A stretch of 64,000 bases of DNA, taken from the NCBI GenBank assembly GCA_000508965.1, contig BAHV02000010.1, positions 434,001 through 498,000 of the forward strand, written 5' to 3'. The DNA comes from Dielma sp000508965 (GTDB taxonomy: Bacteria; Bacillota_I; Bacilli_A; Erysipelotrichales; Erysipelotrichaceae). Of the stretch, positions 41,246 to 49,956 are shown one piece after another (within the stretch, counting starts at the first letter, position 1; the number at the start of each line of letters is the position of its first letter). A model generated the notes under the pieces. That model saw only the letters and a program-made list of their open reading frames with translations. It had not been told where the DNA came from and ran no database searches. A program made the translations under genes and the position numbers.

Positions 41246-41357
41246 AATTATATATACACATTGCAAAGAGGCGATATTTTCCTTTCTACCATTAATTGCA
41301 CTTATAAATAAGCATTAAAATATAATTACTCTAACTCCTTTTAAATTTTGATTATCA

Positions 41358-41386
41358 TTGACATTGGACATGTTTAGCAGTATAGT
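41358..41386 (+). promoter_or_regulatory. Sigma-A promoter of the ABC-2 exporter operon
   Basis: TTGACA (41358-41363), 17 bases, TATAGT (41381-41386). The leader of about 140 bases contains several GACATG/CATGTC words (GGACATGT at 41367 in the spacer, ACATGTCC near 41494) that could be regulator sites. Confidence 0.7.
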
Positions 41387-41535
41387 GAAATTCCATAATA
41401 AGCAACTTATTATCATTCATGTCCGGCAATATGAATGCGAACTCTATTATGACATGGCTGTGCCTATAATCATTGCACACAGATTTATCTGACATGTCCG
41501 CTGATGGTCTAACTGTACTGAAGGAGGTAAGTATC

Positions 41536-42522
41536 ATGATACAGGTGGAGCATCTAAGTAAATCATTTAAAGTAGTAAAGAAGCAATCAGGCATGATGGC
41601 TTCTTTTAAGTCGTTGTTTCATCATGAAACTATGACTGTCAAGGCGCTGGATGATATATCATTCAACATTAAGAAGGGTGAGAGCATAGCGTATATCGGG
41701 CCTAACGGCGCCGGTAAATCTACAACCATCAAGATTATGAGCGGTATTCTGACACCGGATGAGGGGTCGGTATCAATTAATGGCAAGGTGCCATGGCTTG
41801 ATCGAGTGGATTATGTCAAGGATATCGGTGTTGTATTTGGTCAGCGAAGTCAGCTGTGGTGGGATGTTGCGATTATTGACTCTTTCAATTTATTGAAAGA
41901 CATCTATTCAATTGATGAGCAAGATTATAAACAGCGTCTTGACGAGTTAAGCGAGCAGTTAAAGCTTAAGGATCTGCTTCACATACCTGCCCGTCAGCTT
42001 TCATTGGGACAGCGAATGCGCTGTGAACTGGCAGCCTCTTTACTGCATGCACCGTCTATTTTGTTTCTTGATGAGCCGACGATCGGTCTTGACGCGGTCT
42101 CTAAGCTGGCTGTGAGGGAGTTTATCCTAAAACTGAATCAGCAAAATGAAACAACGATCATTTTAACAACGCATGATATGCAGGATATTGAAGCGCTTTG
42201 TCAGCGGGTACTTTTAATTGGTAAGGGGAGACTGCTGTATGATGGCACACTTGATGAATTGAAGAAGCGGTATGCATCTGAGAAACAAATTTCTATTCTC
42301 TATCAGGGAGAGCTGACAGTACCCGAGCATTGCCGTTTAATCGAAACAAAGGACATGCTGCCGCTGATGTCAGCCGTATTAGAAATTGATACCCGGCTTA
42401 CAAGCAGCGCTGCAGTAATGAAAAAGCTTACGGCAGTCATGGATATAAAAGAGTTTTCAATTGCCGAGAAAAGTATCGATGAAATTGTCGCCTTGCTTTA
42501 TCGGCAGTTTGAGATTCTTTAG
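41536..42522 (+). CDS. ABC-2 transporter ATP-binding protein
   Basis: A 328-residue ATPase. Walker A is GPNGAGKST, the signature is LSLGQRMRCELA, Walker B is ILFLDEPTIGLD and the switch is LTTHDMQDIE. The N-terminal 45 residues (SFKSLFHHETMTVKALDDISF) and the QRSQLWWDV segment are typical of the DRA-like uncharacterised exporters (COG4586) paired with two DUF990-type permeases. A C-terminal domain of about 80 residues follows. The start is the ATG at 41536 after AAGGAGG; an in-frame ATG at 41473 has no ribosome site. Confidence 0.93.
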   Translation: MIQVEHLSKSFKVVKKQSGMMASFKSLFHHETMTVKALDDISFNIKKGESIAYIGPNGAGKSTTIKIMSGILTPDEGSVSINGKVPWLDRVDYVKDIGVVFGQRSQLWWDVAIIDSFNLLKDIYSIDEQDYKQRLDELSEQLKLKDLLHIPARQLSLGQRMRCELAASLLHAPSILFLDEPTIGLDAVSKLAVREFILKLNQQNETTIILTTHDMQDIEALCQRVLLIGKGRLLYDGTLDELKKRYASEKQISILYQGELTVPEHCRLIETKDMLPLMSAVLEIDTRLTSSAAVMKKLTAVMDIKEFSIAEKSIDEIVALLYRQFEIL

Positions 42523-42531
42523 AGGTGGGCA

Positions 42532-43335
42532 ATGAAACAATATATTGCTTTCTTCAGAATCCGTTTTATTAATTTTCTGCAATATAAAACAGCTGCTTGG
42601 GCTGCCGTCGGTACGCAGTTTATTTGGGGTATGCTTGAATTAATTGTATATAGTGTTTTCTATGATGAAGGAATCGGGATCTTTCCGATGGATTTTCAGG
42701 CATTGGTTGATTATATTTGGCTCAAACAGGCATTTCTTTCCTTTTTTGCTTTATGGGTATTAGACAGTGATATTTTAGAATCCATCCGTGATGGCAGCGT
42801 CGCTTATGAACTATGCCGGCCAATTAAACTATATGAAATGTGGTTTTCTAAATGCAGTGCTTCACGGCTTTCTAAATGCAGTCTGCGCTCTATTCCAATC
42901 TTATTAGCTGCCATGCTTATACCAGGACGATTCCGTATGAGCCTGCCTGCTGATTTGCAGCTTTTTTGCTTGTTTATCGTTTCAATGGCAGCGGCTTTAC
43001 TCATTATCAGTGCCTGCTGTATGCTGATTTATGCCATTACCTTTTATCTATTGGCACCCAATGGCATTACGTTAGTGATATCTTCACTGGCAGATTTCTT
43101 ATCGGGTGCGGTTATTCCGCTGATGTTTTTTCCTGAACCGCTGCGCAGGATTGCTGAACTTTTGCCCTTTGCTTCGATGCAGGATTTGCCATTGCGCATC
43201 TATGGCGGCGAATTAGCTTATAAGGAAGCTGTCCACGTCATTTTGCTTCAGCTTTTTTGGGCGATTGTATTGATTGCTTTAGGAAAATGGCTGCTTAAAC
43301 AGGTGCTTAAGCGAGTTGTTGTGCAGGGAGGTTAG
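42532..43335 (+). CDS. ABC-2 transporter permease subunit 1
   Basis: A 267-residue membrane protein with six hydrophobic segments. It belongs to the COG4587/DUF990-like permeases found next to such ATPases (RIRFINFLQYKTAAWAAV at the N-terminus, SVAYELCRPIKLYE on the cytoplasmic loop, SGAVIPLMFFPEPLRRIAELLPF near the end). It forms the channel together with the next gene product. The start is 9 bases after the ATPase stop. The substrate is unknown. Confidence 0.88.
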   Translation: MKQYIAFFRIRFINFLQYKTAAWAAVGTQFIWGMLELIVYSVFYDEGIGIFPMDFQALVDYIWLKQAFLSFFALWVLDSDILESIRDGSVAYELCRPIKLYEMWFSKCSASRLSKCSLRSIPILLAAMLIPGRFRMSLPADLQLFCLFIVSMAAALLIISACCMLIYAITFYLLAPNGITLVISSLADFLSGAVIPLMFFPEPLRRIAELLPFASMQDLPLRIYGGELAYKEAVHVILLQLFWAIVLIALGKWLLKQVLKRVVVQGG

Positions 43336-43336
43336 T

Positions 43337-44113
43337 ATGAAACTGTTTTTTCGATATTTTCTGATGGAATTAAAATCAGCGATGGAATACAAGCTTTCCT
43401 TTTTATTAGTGGCGCTGGGTCAGTTTATAGTTTCTTTCAGTGCTTTTTTAGGAGCTGTATTTTTGCTTCAGCGTTTTACAAGCATAAAGGGATACAGCAT
43501 GGAAATGATCATGCTCTGTACGGCAAGTATTCTTTTACAGTATACACTTGCGGAGTGTCTGGGCCGTGGTTTTGATAACTTTCCCTCGTTGGTAAAAAGC
43601 GGGAAATTTGACCGCATTCTATTAAGACCGCAAAATACAATGCTTCAGGTGATGGGCAGCCGTTTTGAATTTACCAGGATCGGCCGGCTGCTTCAGGCGG
43701 TTATTTTGATGGCCGCAGGATTAAACAGCGCGAATGTGGTATGGAGTATCGGCAAGATCATGACGCTGATTTTTATGATGATCGGCGGTATCTGTTTGTT
43801 TATTGGTATCTTCATCATTACCGCGTCTTTTTGCTTCTTTACGATTGAAGGGCTGGAAATCTTCAATGTATTTACTAACGGAGCCGTAGAATTTGGGAAA
43901 TATCCCATTGCTGTTTTTGGCAAGCGTATTCTTCAATTCTGCACCTATATCATACCTTATGCGCTGATTCAATATTATCCATTGCTTTATCTTATGGGAA
44001 AAAGCAATCAGACACTTTTGATCTGGGTACCGTTATTAGCCTGTCTGTTTTTGCTTCCGGCGGTACTGATTTGGCAATTTGGTGTTAAACATTATAAATC
44101 ATGTGGTTCATAA
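43337..44113 (+). CDS. ABC-2 transporter permease subunit 2
   Basis: A 258-residue membrane protein with six hydrophobic segments, related to COG3694 permeases (FFRYFLMELKSAMEYKLSF at the start, SGKFDRILLRPQNTMLQ on the loop, FGKYPIAVFGKRILQF towards the end). It forms the channel with the preceding subunit. The ATG at 43337 is preferred, behind AGGGAGG; it follows the previous stop by one base. This ATPase-permease-permease order is the usual one for the family. Confidence 0.88.
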   Translation: MKLFFRYFLMELKSAMEYKLSFLLVALGQFIVSFSAFLGAVFLLQRFTSIKGYSMEMIMLCTASILLQYTLAECLGRGFDNFPSLVKSGKFDRILLRPQNTMLQVMGSRFEFTRIGRLLQAVILMAAGLNSANVVWSIGKIMTLIFMMIGGICLFIGIFIITASFCFFTIEGLEIFNVFTNGAVEFGKYPIAVFGKRILQFCTYIIPYALIQYYPLLYLMGKSNQTLLIWVPLLACLFLLPAVLIWQFGVKHYKSCGS

Positions 44114-44116
44114 AAG

Positions 44117-44150
44117 ACAAAAGGGGTTGAAGCCGGCAGCCCTTTTGTAT
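44117..44150 (+). terminator. Probable terminator of the ABC-2 exporter operon
   Basis: ACAAAAGGG pairs with CCCTTTTGT. The T-run after the stem is poor, so the call is moderate. Confidence 0.5.
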
Positions 44151-44153
44151 ACT

Positions 44154-44181
44154 ATAAAAAACTGCCGCATCTTCGGCAGTT
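44154..44181 (-). terminator. Rho-independent terminator of acnA
   Basis: On the minus strand, AACTGCCG-AAGATG-CGGCAGTT is followed by TTTTTAT. Confidence 0.88.
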
Positions 44182-44191
44182 AATTAGCATT

Positions 44192-46099
44192 TTAATCCTT
44201 TAATGTATTCAGCAGGCCGCCTTTTATCAGAAATTCAGCCTGTTGGGCGGTACATGACAAAACAACCATAAAACTGCGGCCTTTGGTTTTGTTCATGACT
44301 TCTAATGTTGTGTCACCATGAATTGCATGCAGATTTTTAAATTCTAATTCATCCATTTCATCAATCATGTCATAGTCGGCTTCATTTTTAAACAAACATG
44401 GCAGAATACCAAAGTTATAGAGATTGGCCTGATGAATGCGGGCGAAGCTTTTCGCAATCACTGCCTTGATGCCAAGATACATCGGCGCTAACGCGGCATG
44501 CTCACGGCTGGAGCCTTGTCCATAGTTGCTGCCGGCAATGATAAAGCCGCCATGTTCTTTAATGCAGTCATCATGGAAGGCCGCTTTTTGATTCATGAAG
44601 CAGAATTCAGAAATTTTTTCAATGTTGCTGCGGTAAGGAAGCACTTTAGCACCGGCCGGCATAATGTCGTCAGTGGTAATGTTGTCACCCACTTTAATCA
44701 TGACTTTTTTACTGATTTGATCAGGCAAGGCTTCATTTTTCGGCAGGGCTTTAATATTGGGTCCGCGGATGATTTCCGCATTTGGATCACATTGCGGCTG
44801 AATCAATGAACGGTCATCGATTGTGTAATAAGGTAAATCTTCGGCAGGTTCAAAATCCATTGTGCGCGGATCGGTAATAACGCCCGTGATAGCGCTGGCA
44901 ATGGCGGTTTCACATGATACCAAAGCGACACTGGCGCTCAAGGTACCGCTGCGGCCATAGAAATTGCGGTTAAACGTTCTCAGTGACCAGGCATTGCTTG
45001 CGGGTGATTGTCCCATACCGATACACGGTCCGCATGTGCTTTCTAATAGACGGATACCGCTCTTAATAATATCGGTTAGCTTATTGTTTTCTGCCAGCAT
45101 GCTTAATACCTGCTTTGAACCCGGTGAGAGGGAACAGCTGACATTTGGCGCGATGGTTTTATTCCGCACGATATTGGCAACGGTGCATAAATCAAGATAA
45201 GAGGAATTAGTACAAGAACCGATTGCGACCTGCTGGATCGGGCGGCCTGCCACCGAGGCGACTGTAACCACATTATCCGGTGAGTGCGGCAAGGCTATCA
45301 TCGGTTCTAATTCATCAAGATTAAGTTCGACGATCTGATCGTAGCTGGCATCCTGATCGGCTTTGATTTCCTCAAATTCATTTTCACGCTGTTGTTTCTT
45401 CAAAAATTCCAAGGTACGCTCATCACTAGGGAAGATGGAGGTTGTGGCGCCTAATTCAGCACCCATGTTCGTAATGGTAGCCCGCTGCGGTACGCTTAAG
45501 GAAAGCACGCCGTCACCAAAGTATTCAATGATTTTACCGACACCGCCCTTAACGCTTAATAGCTGCAGGACTTTTAAGATGATATCTTTGGCAGCCACTC
45601 CTCGCGGAAGCTTACCGCTGAGCCGGATGCCGATAATTTCAGGCATAGTTAAGGCAAAGGGTCTGCCTGCCATTGCTGCCGCTACATCCAGACCGCCGGC
45701 ACCGATGGCCAAGGCACCCATGCCGCCGGCTGTCGGTGTATGAGAATCCGAACCCAGCAGCGTCTTGCCCGGTCTGGCAAAACGTTCTAGATGCACTTGA
45801 TGGCAGATACCGTTGCCAGGTCTTGAAAATATGATGCCGTAACGATTTGCGACACTTTGCAGATACTGATGATCATCGGCATTTTCAAAACCGCTCTGTA
45901 ATGTATTATGATCAACATAGCTGATTGAAAGCTCAGTTTTAACATGATCAATGCCGATGCTTTCCAGCTGCAGATAAGCCATTGTACCGGTAGCATCCTG
46001 AGTCAGTGTCTGATCGATGCGAATCGTAATTGGGGCACCCTTTTTCATTTCTCCGGATACCAGATGTCTGGCTATGATTTTTTCACTTACTGTATTCAT
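44192..46099 (-). CDS. acnA: Aconitate hydratase
   Basis: A 635-residue [4Fe-4S] enzyme that converts citrate to isocitrate. Cluster cysteines are in AIGSCTNSSYLD and STCGPCIGMGQ. Other signatures are SDSHTPTAGGMGALAIGAGG, KVMIKVGDNITTDDIMPAG and GSNYGQGSSREHAALAP, the last in the swivelling C-terminal domain. It is shorter than E. coli AcnA (about 890 residues) and belongs to the compact aconitase form of anaerobes. It diverges from the citrate synthase-isocitrate dehydrogenase pair, which together make the oxidative branch leading to 2-oxoglutarate and glutamate. Confidence 0.96.
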   Translation of the reverse strand: MNTVSEKIIARHLVSGEMKKGAPITIRIDQTLTQDATGTMAYLQLESIGIDHVKTELSISYVDHNTLQSGFENADDHQYLQSVANRYGIIFSRPGNGICHQVHLERFARPGKTLLGSDSHTPTAGGMGALAIGAGGLDVAAAMAGRPFALTMPEIIGIRLSGKLPRGVAAKDIILKVLQLLSVKGGVGKIIEYFGDGVLSLSVPQRATITNMGAELGATTSIFPSDERTLEFLKKQQRENEFEEIKADQDASYDQIVELNLDELEPMIALPHSPDNVVTVASVAGRPIQQVAIGSCTNSSYLDLCTVANIVRNKTIAPNVSCSLSPGSKQVLSMLAENNKLTDIIKSGIRLLESTCGPCIGMGQSPASNAWSLRTFNRNFYGRSGTLSASVALVSCETAIASAITGVITDPRTMDFEPAEDLPYYTIDDRSLIQPQCDPNAEIIRGPNIKALPKNEALPDQISKKVMIKVGDNITTDDIMPAGAKVLPYRSNIEKISEFCFMNQKAAFHDDCIKEHGGFIIAGSNYGQGSSREHAALAPMYLGIKAVIAKSFARIHQANLYNFGILPCLFKNEADYDMIDEMDELEFKNLHAIHGDTTLEVMNKTKGRSFMVVLSCTAQQAEFLIKGGLLNTLKD

Positions 46100-46146
46100 C
46101 TTCTCATTTCTCCTCTTTTTCAGAACTCATTATAGCATGATTGGTA

Positions 46147-46175
46147 TTGAATTGAAACTATAAATGTAATATAAT
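46147..46175 (+). promoter_or_regulatory. Sigma-A promoter of the citrate synthase operon
   Basis: TTGAAT (46147-46152), 17 bases, TATAAT (46170-46175). On the opposite strand a TATAAT with a weak -35 probably starts acnA in the same short gap. Confidence 0.75.
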
Positions 46176-46210
46176 GAAACAAATGTGAAAACTAAGAAAG
46201 TGGTGTGGAA

Positions 46211-47545
46211 ATGAATCGTGAATTAGCAGAAATATTTAAACAGTCAGTCAATGACAATGCTATTGAAAATGGTTTATACAAAATTTATGAAGTAAAAAAA
46301 GGGCTGCGCAATGAGGATAGCACCGGAGTGCTGGTTGGATTGACGAAGATCGCTGATGTTGTGGGTTATAAACGGGTTAATGGTGAAAAGGTCGATGATA
46401 TCGGCCGTTTATATTACCGTGGTTATGAGATTAAGGATCTGATTGACGGCTTGGATTTCAGTGAGCATCATGCTTTTGAAGAAGTCGCTTTTCTCATTCT
46501 TTTCGGAAAACTGCCTAATGCTTCAGAATTAGCGCTTTTCATGAGCTATCTGCAAAGTCATTACGCATTACCCAAGGACTTTTTAGAACTAAATATCTTA
46601 CGGATGCCGGGCAAGAATCTGATGAATAAGGTTCAGCAGGCGATTTTAATGCTGTATGGTTATGATGAAAACAGTGATGATACAACAGCGATGAAAACGC
46701 TGTTTCAGGGCTTAAATATTATTGCCAAAATGCCGGCGATCATTTCTTATTCCTATCAGGCTAAACGTCATAATTTTGATGATGAAAGTCTGATCATCCA
46801 TCAAATTGATCCGCATTGTACGATTTCAGAAAGCATTCTGCGGCTGATCCGCAGTGATATGCAGTATACAGATACCGAAGTGCGGGTGCTTGACTGCATG
46901 CTGATCCTGCATACCGATCACGGCGGCGGCAATAACTCAACCTTTACCAATGTCGTCATTTCATCAACCGGCACAGATATCTATTCAGCAATCAGCGGCA
47001 GCATTGGTTCATTAAAGGGGCCGCGTCACGGCGGTGCCAGTTTGGCAGTCTGTCAGATGATGAGCGCGGTCATAGATGAGATTGGCTATCAGGCTGATGA
47101 TTCCGCAATCAGAGATATTGTCGAGCGGCTGCTGGATAAAGATTTCTTTGATCACAGCGGCTTGATCTATGGTATCGGTCATGCTGTTTATACACTGAGT
47201 GATCCGCGTTCTGAAATTTTGAAAGAAAAGGCTTATATGCTTGCCGAAGAAAAACAGATGACGGAACAGTTTAATTTCTATAAGCGGTTTGAAGAAATTG
47301 CGAAACAGTGTATTAAAGAGCGCAAGGGCAAGAGTGTTTCCAGTAATATTGATTTTTACAGCGGTTTTGTCTACAGCATGCTGAATATTCCGCAGGAGCT
47401 TGTCAGTCTGCTGTTTGTAACGGCTCGGATCGTCGGCTGGCTGGCACATAACATTGAGGATAAATGTTATTGTGATAAGATTGTCCGTCCGGCAACTAAA
47501 TATGTTGGGGATACAAAAAAATTTGTTAAAATTGAGGAGCGATAG
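46211..47545 (+). CDS. gltA: Citrate synthase
   Basis: A 444-residue enzyme that joins acetyl-CoA and oxaloacetate. Conserved parts are IGRLYYRGYEIKDL near residue 65, the catalytic His regions LHTDHGGGNNSTF and GPRHGGAS, and the Asp region SNIDFYSGFVY. The length and the N-terminal extension fit the citrate synthase form common in Clostridia and Erysipelotrichia. An in-frame GTG at 46205 overlaps the ribosome-site-like sequence, so the ATG at 46211 is preferred. The isocitrate dehydrogenase gene follows after one base. Confidence 0.96.
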   Translation: MNRELAEIFKQSVNDNAIENGLYKIYEVKKGLRNEDSTGVLVGLTKIADVVGYKRVNGEKVDDIGRLYYRGYEIKDLIDGLDFSEHHAFEEVAFLILFGKLPNASELALFMSYLQSHYALPKDFLELNILRMPGKNLMNKVQQAILMLYGYDENSDDTTAMKTLFQGLNIIAKMPAIISYSYQAKRHNFDDESLIIHQIDPHCTISESILRLIRSDMQYTDTEVRVLDCMLILHTDHGGGNNSTFTNVVISSTGTDIYSAISGSIGSLKGPRHGGASLAVCQMMSAVIDEIGYQADDSAIRDIVERLLDKDFFDHSGLIYGIGHAVYTLSDPRSEILKEKAYMLAEEKQMTEQFNFYKRFEEIAKQCIKERKGKSVSSNIDFYSGFVYSMLNIPQELVSLLFVTARIVGWLAHNIEDKCYCDKIVRPATKYVGDTKKFVKIEER

Positions 47546-47546
47546 A

Positions 47547-48551
47547 ATGAAAAAAGTAACATTGTTTAAAGGCGACGGTATCGGTCCGGAAATCTGCACT
47601 CAGGTGGTAAGGATCGTTGACTCATTGAAGCTGCCGCTTGAGTTTGAACCTTATGAGGTTGGCGCTGAAGAATATGAGCGTCATGGCGCGTTGATACCGG
47701 CAGCAGCTTTTGCGTCAATTGAACGCAACAAGGTAATTTTAAAGGCACCGATAACAACCCCGATCGGCAAGGGATTTCGAAGCTGTAATGTGCAGCTGCG
47801 TGAGAAATATGATCTTTATGCCAATATCCGTCCGGCTAAAAGCCTGCCTAATGTTAAGACGCCATTCGCTGACGTAGACATGGTTATTTTCAGAGAGAAT
47901 ACGGAAGACTTATATGTCGGAGTTGAAAAGCAAATCGATGAAAATACCGTTCATGCAACTAAAATTATTACTCGCCGCTGCAGTGAGCGGATTATCCGCG
48001 CTGCTTTTGATTATGCCAGAGAGCATCACCGCCGGCGCGTCAGCTGTGTGCATAAGGCAAATATTTTAAAACTCAGCGATGGTTTGTTTCTAAAGGTGTT
48101 TAATGAAATCAAAGAAGAATATCCTGATTTAGAGGCAAACAGCTACATCGTCGACAATGTCTGCATGCAGATGGTCATGCACCCTGAGAAGTTTGATGTT
48201 TTGGTTATGCCTAATCTCTATGGGGATATCACTTCAGATTTAGCCAGTGGTTTAATCGGCGGACTGGGACTCTTGCCAAGTGCAAATTTAGGTAATGAAT
48301 ACGCGATGTTTGAAGCTGTTCATGGATCAGCACCCGACATTGCCGGTAAGAATCTGGCCAATCCGACCGCACTCTTATTATCCGCCTGCATGATGTTGGA
48401 TTATCTGGGCTATCATGATGAGGGTGAAAAGGTCCGCGCAGCTATTAACCGCGTATTGATTCAGGGGGAAGTTTTAACTCAGGATCTTGGCGGCAGCGCG
48501 TCAACGAGTGAATTTACAGATGCAATCCTTCAAACACTTCAAAACGCATAA
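47547..48551 (+). CDS. icd: Isocitrate dehydrogenase (NAD-type)
   Basis: A 334-residue beta-decarboxylating dehydrogenase. The signatures are LFKGDGIGPEI at the start, the substrate loop NVQLREKYDLYANIRP, FRENTEDLYVGVE, HKANILK, DNVCMQMVMHPEKFDVLVMPNLYGDI (in two blocks) and EAVHGSAPDIAGK. The short length, the ENTEDLY motif and the operon with citrate synthase favour NAD-type isocitrate dehydrogenase over 3-isopropylmalate dehydrogenase or homoisocitrate dehydrogenase. It makes 2-oxoglutarate. The start ATG at 47547 follows GAGGAG; a longer frame from 47454 lies inside the citrate synthase gene. Confidence 0.93.
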   Translation: MKKVTLFKGDGIGPEICTQVVRIVDSLKLPLEFEPYEVGAEEYERHGALIPAAAFASIERNKVILKAPITTPIGKGFRSCNVQLREKYDLYANIRPAKSLPNVKTPFADVDMVIFRENTEDLYVGVEKQIDENTVHATKIITRRCSERIIRAAFDYAREHHRRRVSCVHKANILKLSDGLFLKVFNEIKEEYPDLEANSYIVDNVCMQMVMHPEKFDVLVMPNLYGDITSDLASGLIGGLGLLPSANLGNEYAMFEAVHGSAPDIAGKNLANPTALLLSACMMLDYLGYHDEGEKVRAAINRVLIQGEVLTQDLGGSASTSEFTDAILQTLQNA

Positions 48552-48575
48552 GAGAGTCAATGGCTCTCTTTTTTC
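48550..48575 (+). terminator. Rho-independent terminator of gltA-icd
   Basis: AAGAGAG-TCAATGG-CTCTCTT followed by a T-run. Confidence 0.88.
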
Positions 48576-48652
48576 TTACAGGTTTATCGGCAATGCGTAA
48601 GGAGTGAGAATCAATCTTCATGAATAAAATGGAATCGGTTACAAAAAAGTTG

Positions 48653-48681
48653 TTGACAAACTGGTCATAACCAGTTAAACT
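48653..48681 (+). promoter_or_regulatory. Promoter with GntR/HutC operator in its spacer
   Basis: TTGACA (48653-48658), 17 bases, TAAACT (48676-48681). The spacer is a perfect inverted repeat, AACTGGT-CATA-ACCAGTT (48659-48676), of the TGGT-N4-ACCA type bound by HutC/YvoA-like regulators. A bound repressor would block RNA polymerase, so the regulator gene behind it is probably autoregulated. Confidence 0.82.
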
Positions 48682-48699
48682 GAATTTAGGAGGAAAGTC

Positions 48700-49422
48700 A
48701 TGAACAGCAACTATAACAAAATCCCTCTGTACTGCCAGTTGGCTGAAAGTATTGAAGAACAGATCAATGACGGTACTTTAAAAAAAGGACAACCGATTCC
48801 TTCTGAAAGAGATTTATGTAAGCAGTACAACGTTTCAAGAATAACGGTTCGTTCAGCAATAGATGAATTGGTAAGACAGGGTAAATTGGAAAAAATTCAA
48901 GGCAAGGGTACGTTTATTCTCGGAAAGAGTATCGTGCAGAATTTAGGGAATGTTTACAGTTTTTCAAAAGAAATGGAAAAGCAGGGAAAAATATCCTCCA
49001 CTAAGATCGTAACCCGGGAAAAAATTAAAGCTGAACCGAAGATCGCCTATCATCTTGGTATCAATGAAAATGATGATGTAATTTATATTGAGCGTCTGCG
49101 CTGTGCTGAGAATGTCGCAATCATGGTTGAAAAAGCCTATTTTCCATATCAGGAATTTGAATTTCTGCTTGATTTGGATTTTGCGAAGCGGGGGTTATAT
49201 AAAACCTTGGAAGAGGATTATCATATTGTATTTAATAAAGCAATTGAAACCTTTAAGGCATGTGAGTTAAATACCCGTGAATGCAAACTGCTGAACTGTC
49301 CAAAGAAGCAGTATGGTCTGCTGGTTAAGCGTACCAGTTATTCCAATGATAAAATAGCCTGTTATTCTACGATTGTTTCAAAGGGAGATTCGTTTGAGTT
49401 TACAGTTAAATTAGTATCTTAA
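48700..49422 (+). CDS. GntR/HutC-family regulator
   Basis: A 240-residue regulator. The N-terminal winged helix (about 1-75; IPLYCQLAESIEEQINDGTLKKG split over the first helix, then SERDLCKQYNVSRITVRSAI) and the C-terminal UTRA effector domain (about 95-235) are intact. UTRA domains usually bind a phosphorylated sugar or related small molecule. Its likely operator overlaps its own promoter and a second, weaker copy lies before the PTS IIA gene (49474-49488). It thus probably controls the following PTS-isomerase operon. Confidence 0.93.
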   Translation: MNSNYNKIPLYCQLAESIEEQINDGTLKKGQPIPSERDLCKQYNVSRITVRSAIDELVRQGKLEKIQGKGTFILGKSIVQNLGNVYSFSKEMEKQGKISSTKIVTREKIKAEPKIAYHLGINENDDVIYIERLRCAENVAIMVEKAYFPYQEFEFLLDLDFAKRGLYKTLEEDYHIVFNKAIETFKACELNTRECKLLNCPKKQYGLLVKRTSYSNDKIACYSTIVSKGDSFEFTVKLVS

Positions 49423-49453
49423 TTTCTGAGATGTCTGATTGATATCTCAGAAA
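49423..49453 (+). other. Hairpin between the regulator and PTS genes
   Basis: TTTCTGAGAT and ATCTCAGAAA form a perfect 10-base-pair stem with an 11-base loop directly after the regulator's stop codon. It is followed by A rather than T, so it is not a standard terminator on the plus strand; it may stabilise or process the mRNA. Confidence 0.5.
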
Positions 49454-49473
49454 AAAATAGCATAACTGGTAAT

Positions 49474-49488
49474 GATGTCATAACCAAT
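49474..49488 (+). promoter_or_regulatory. Second, weaker GntR/HutC-type operator
   Basis: GATGTCATAACCAAT resembles the right part of the operator at 48659 (ATGT-CATA-ACCA against TGGT-CATA-ACCA). Another half-site, AACTGGT, lies at 49464-49470. The site abuts the ribosome site AGGAGG (49489-49494) of the IIA gene. Confidence 0.5.
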
Positions 49489-49500
49489 AGGAGGACACTT

Positions 49501-49944
49501 ATGATAAAAGAAGTGCTTACTGAAGATTTAATTTTGACGGATGCGGATGCAAAGGATTGGCGGGATGCAGTGCGGCTTTGCGGGGAATTGCTGGTCGATC
49601 AAGGTAAGGTGAATGCGGCATTTGTACAGACAATGATTGATGTTATTGAGACATATGGTCCCTATATGATTCTGGTTGAGGGGGTTGCTTTCTTTCATGG
49701 CAAGCCAGGTTCAGAGGTAAGGGAACCCTGTCTGTCACTGGTAACATTCAAGCATAAAATCGTATTTGATGATTTTGAGAATCAAGAGATAGATTGTGCA
49801 TTTGGTTTTGGGGCTGTTGATGCAGATTCACATATGGCAATGATTATGAGTCTCGCTTCTCTGCTTCAGGATACTGCATTTATCAATTTGATTAGAAATC
49901 ATGGATCGAAAGCAGAAATAGCGGAAATATTGAAAAAATACTAG
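49501..49944 (+). CDS. PTS IIA component, ascorbate/fructose type
   Basis: A 147-residue EIIA of the mannitol/ascorbate (UlaC-like) fold. The phosphorylated His is His66 in VEGVAFFHGKPG, where many relatives have a PHARP motif, so this is a divergent variant. The rest (GPYMILVEG, FGFGAVDADSHMAMIMSLASLL) matches the family. It delivers phosphate to the small IIB encoded further on. It starts after AGGAGG and is followed after 12 bases by the isomerase gene. Confidence 0.9.
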   Translation: MIKEVLTEDLILTDADAKDWRDAVRLCGELLVDQGKVNAAFVQTMIDVIETYGPYMILVEGVAFFHGKPGSEVREPCLSLVTFKHKIVFDDFENQEIDCAFGFGAVDADSHMAMIMSLASLLQDTAFINLIRNHGSKAEIAEILKKY

Positions 49945-49956
49945 GAGGAAACAAAA

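Noticed and set aside
47012..47599. 195-codon open frame on the minus strand inside citrate synthase
   Set aside because: It lies entirely opposite a well-conserved gene, has no ribosome site and its translation resembles no protein; it is a by-product of codon use.
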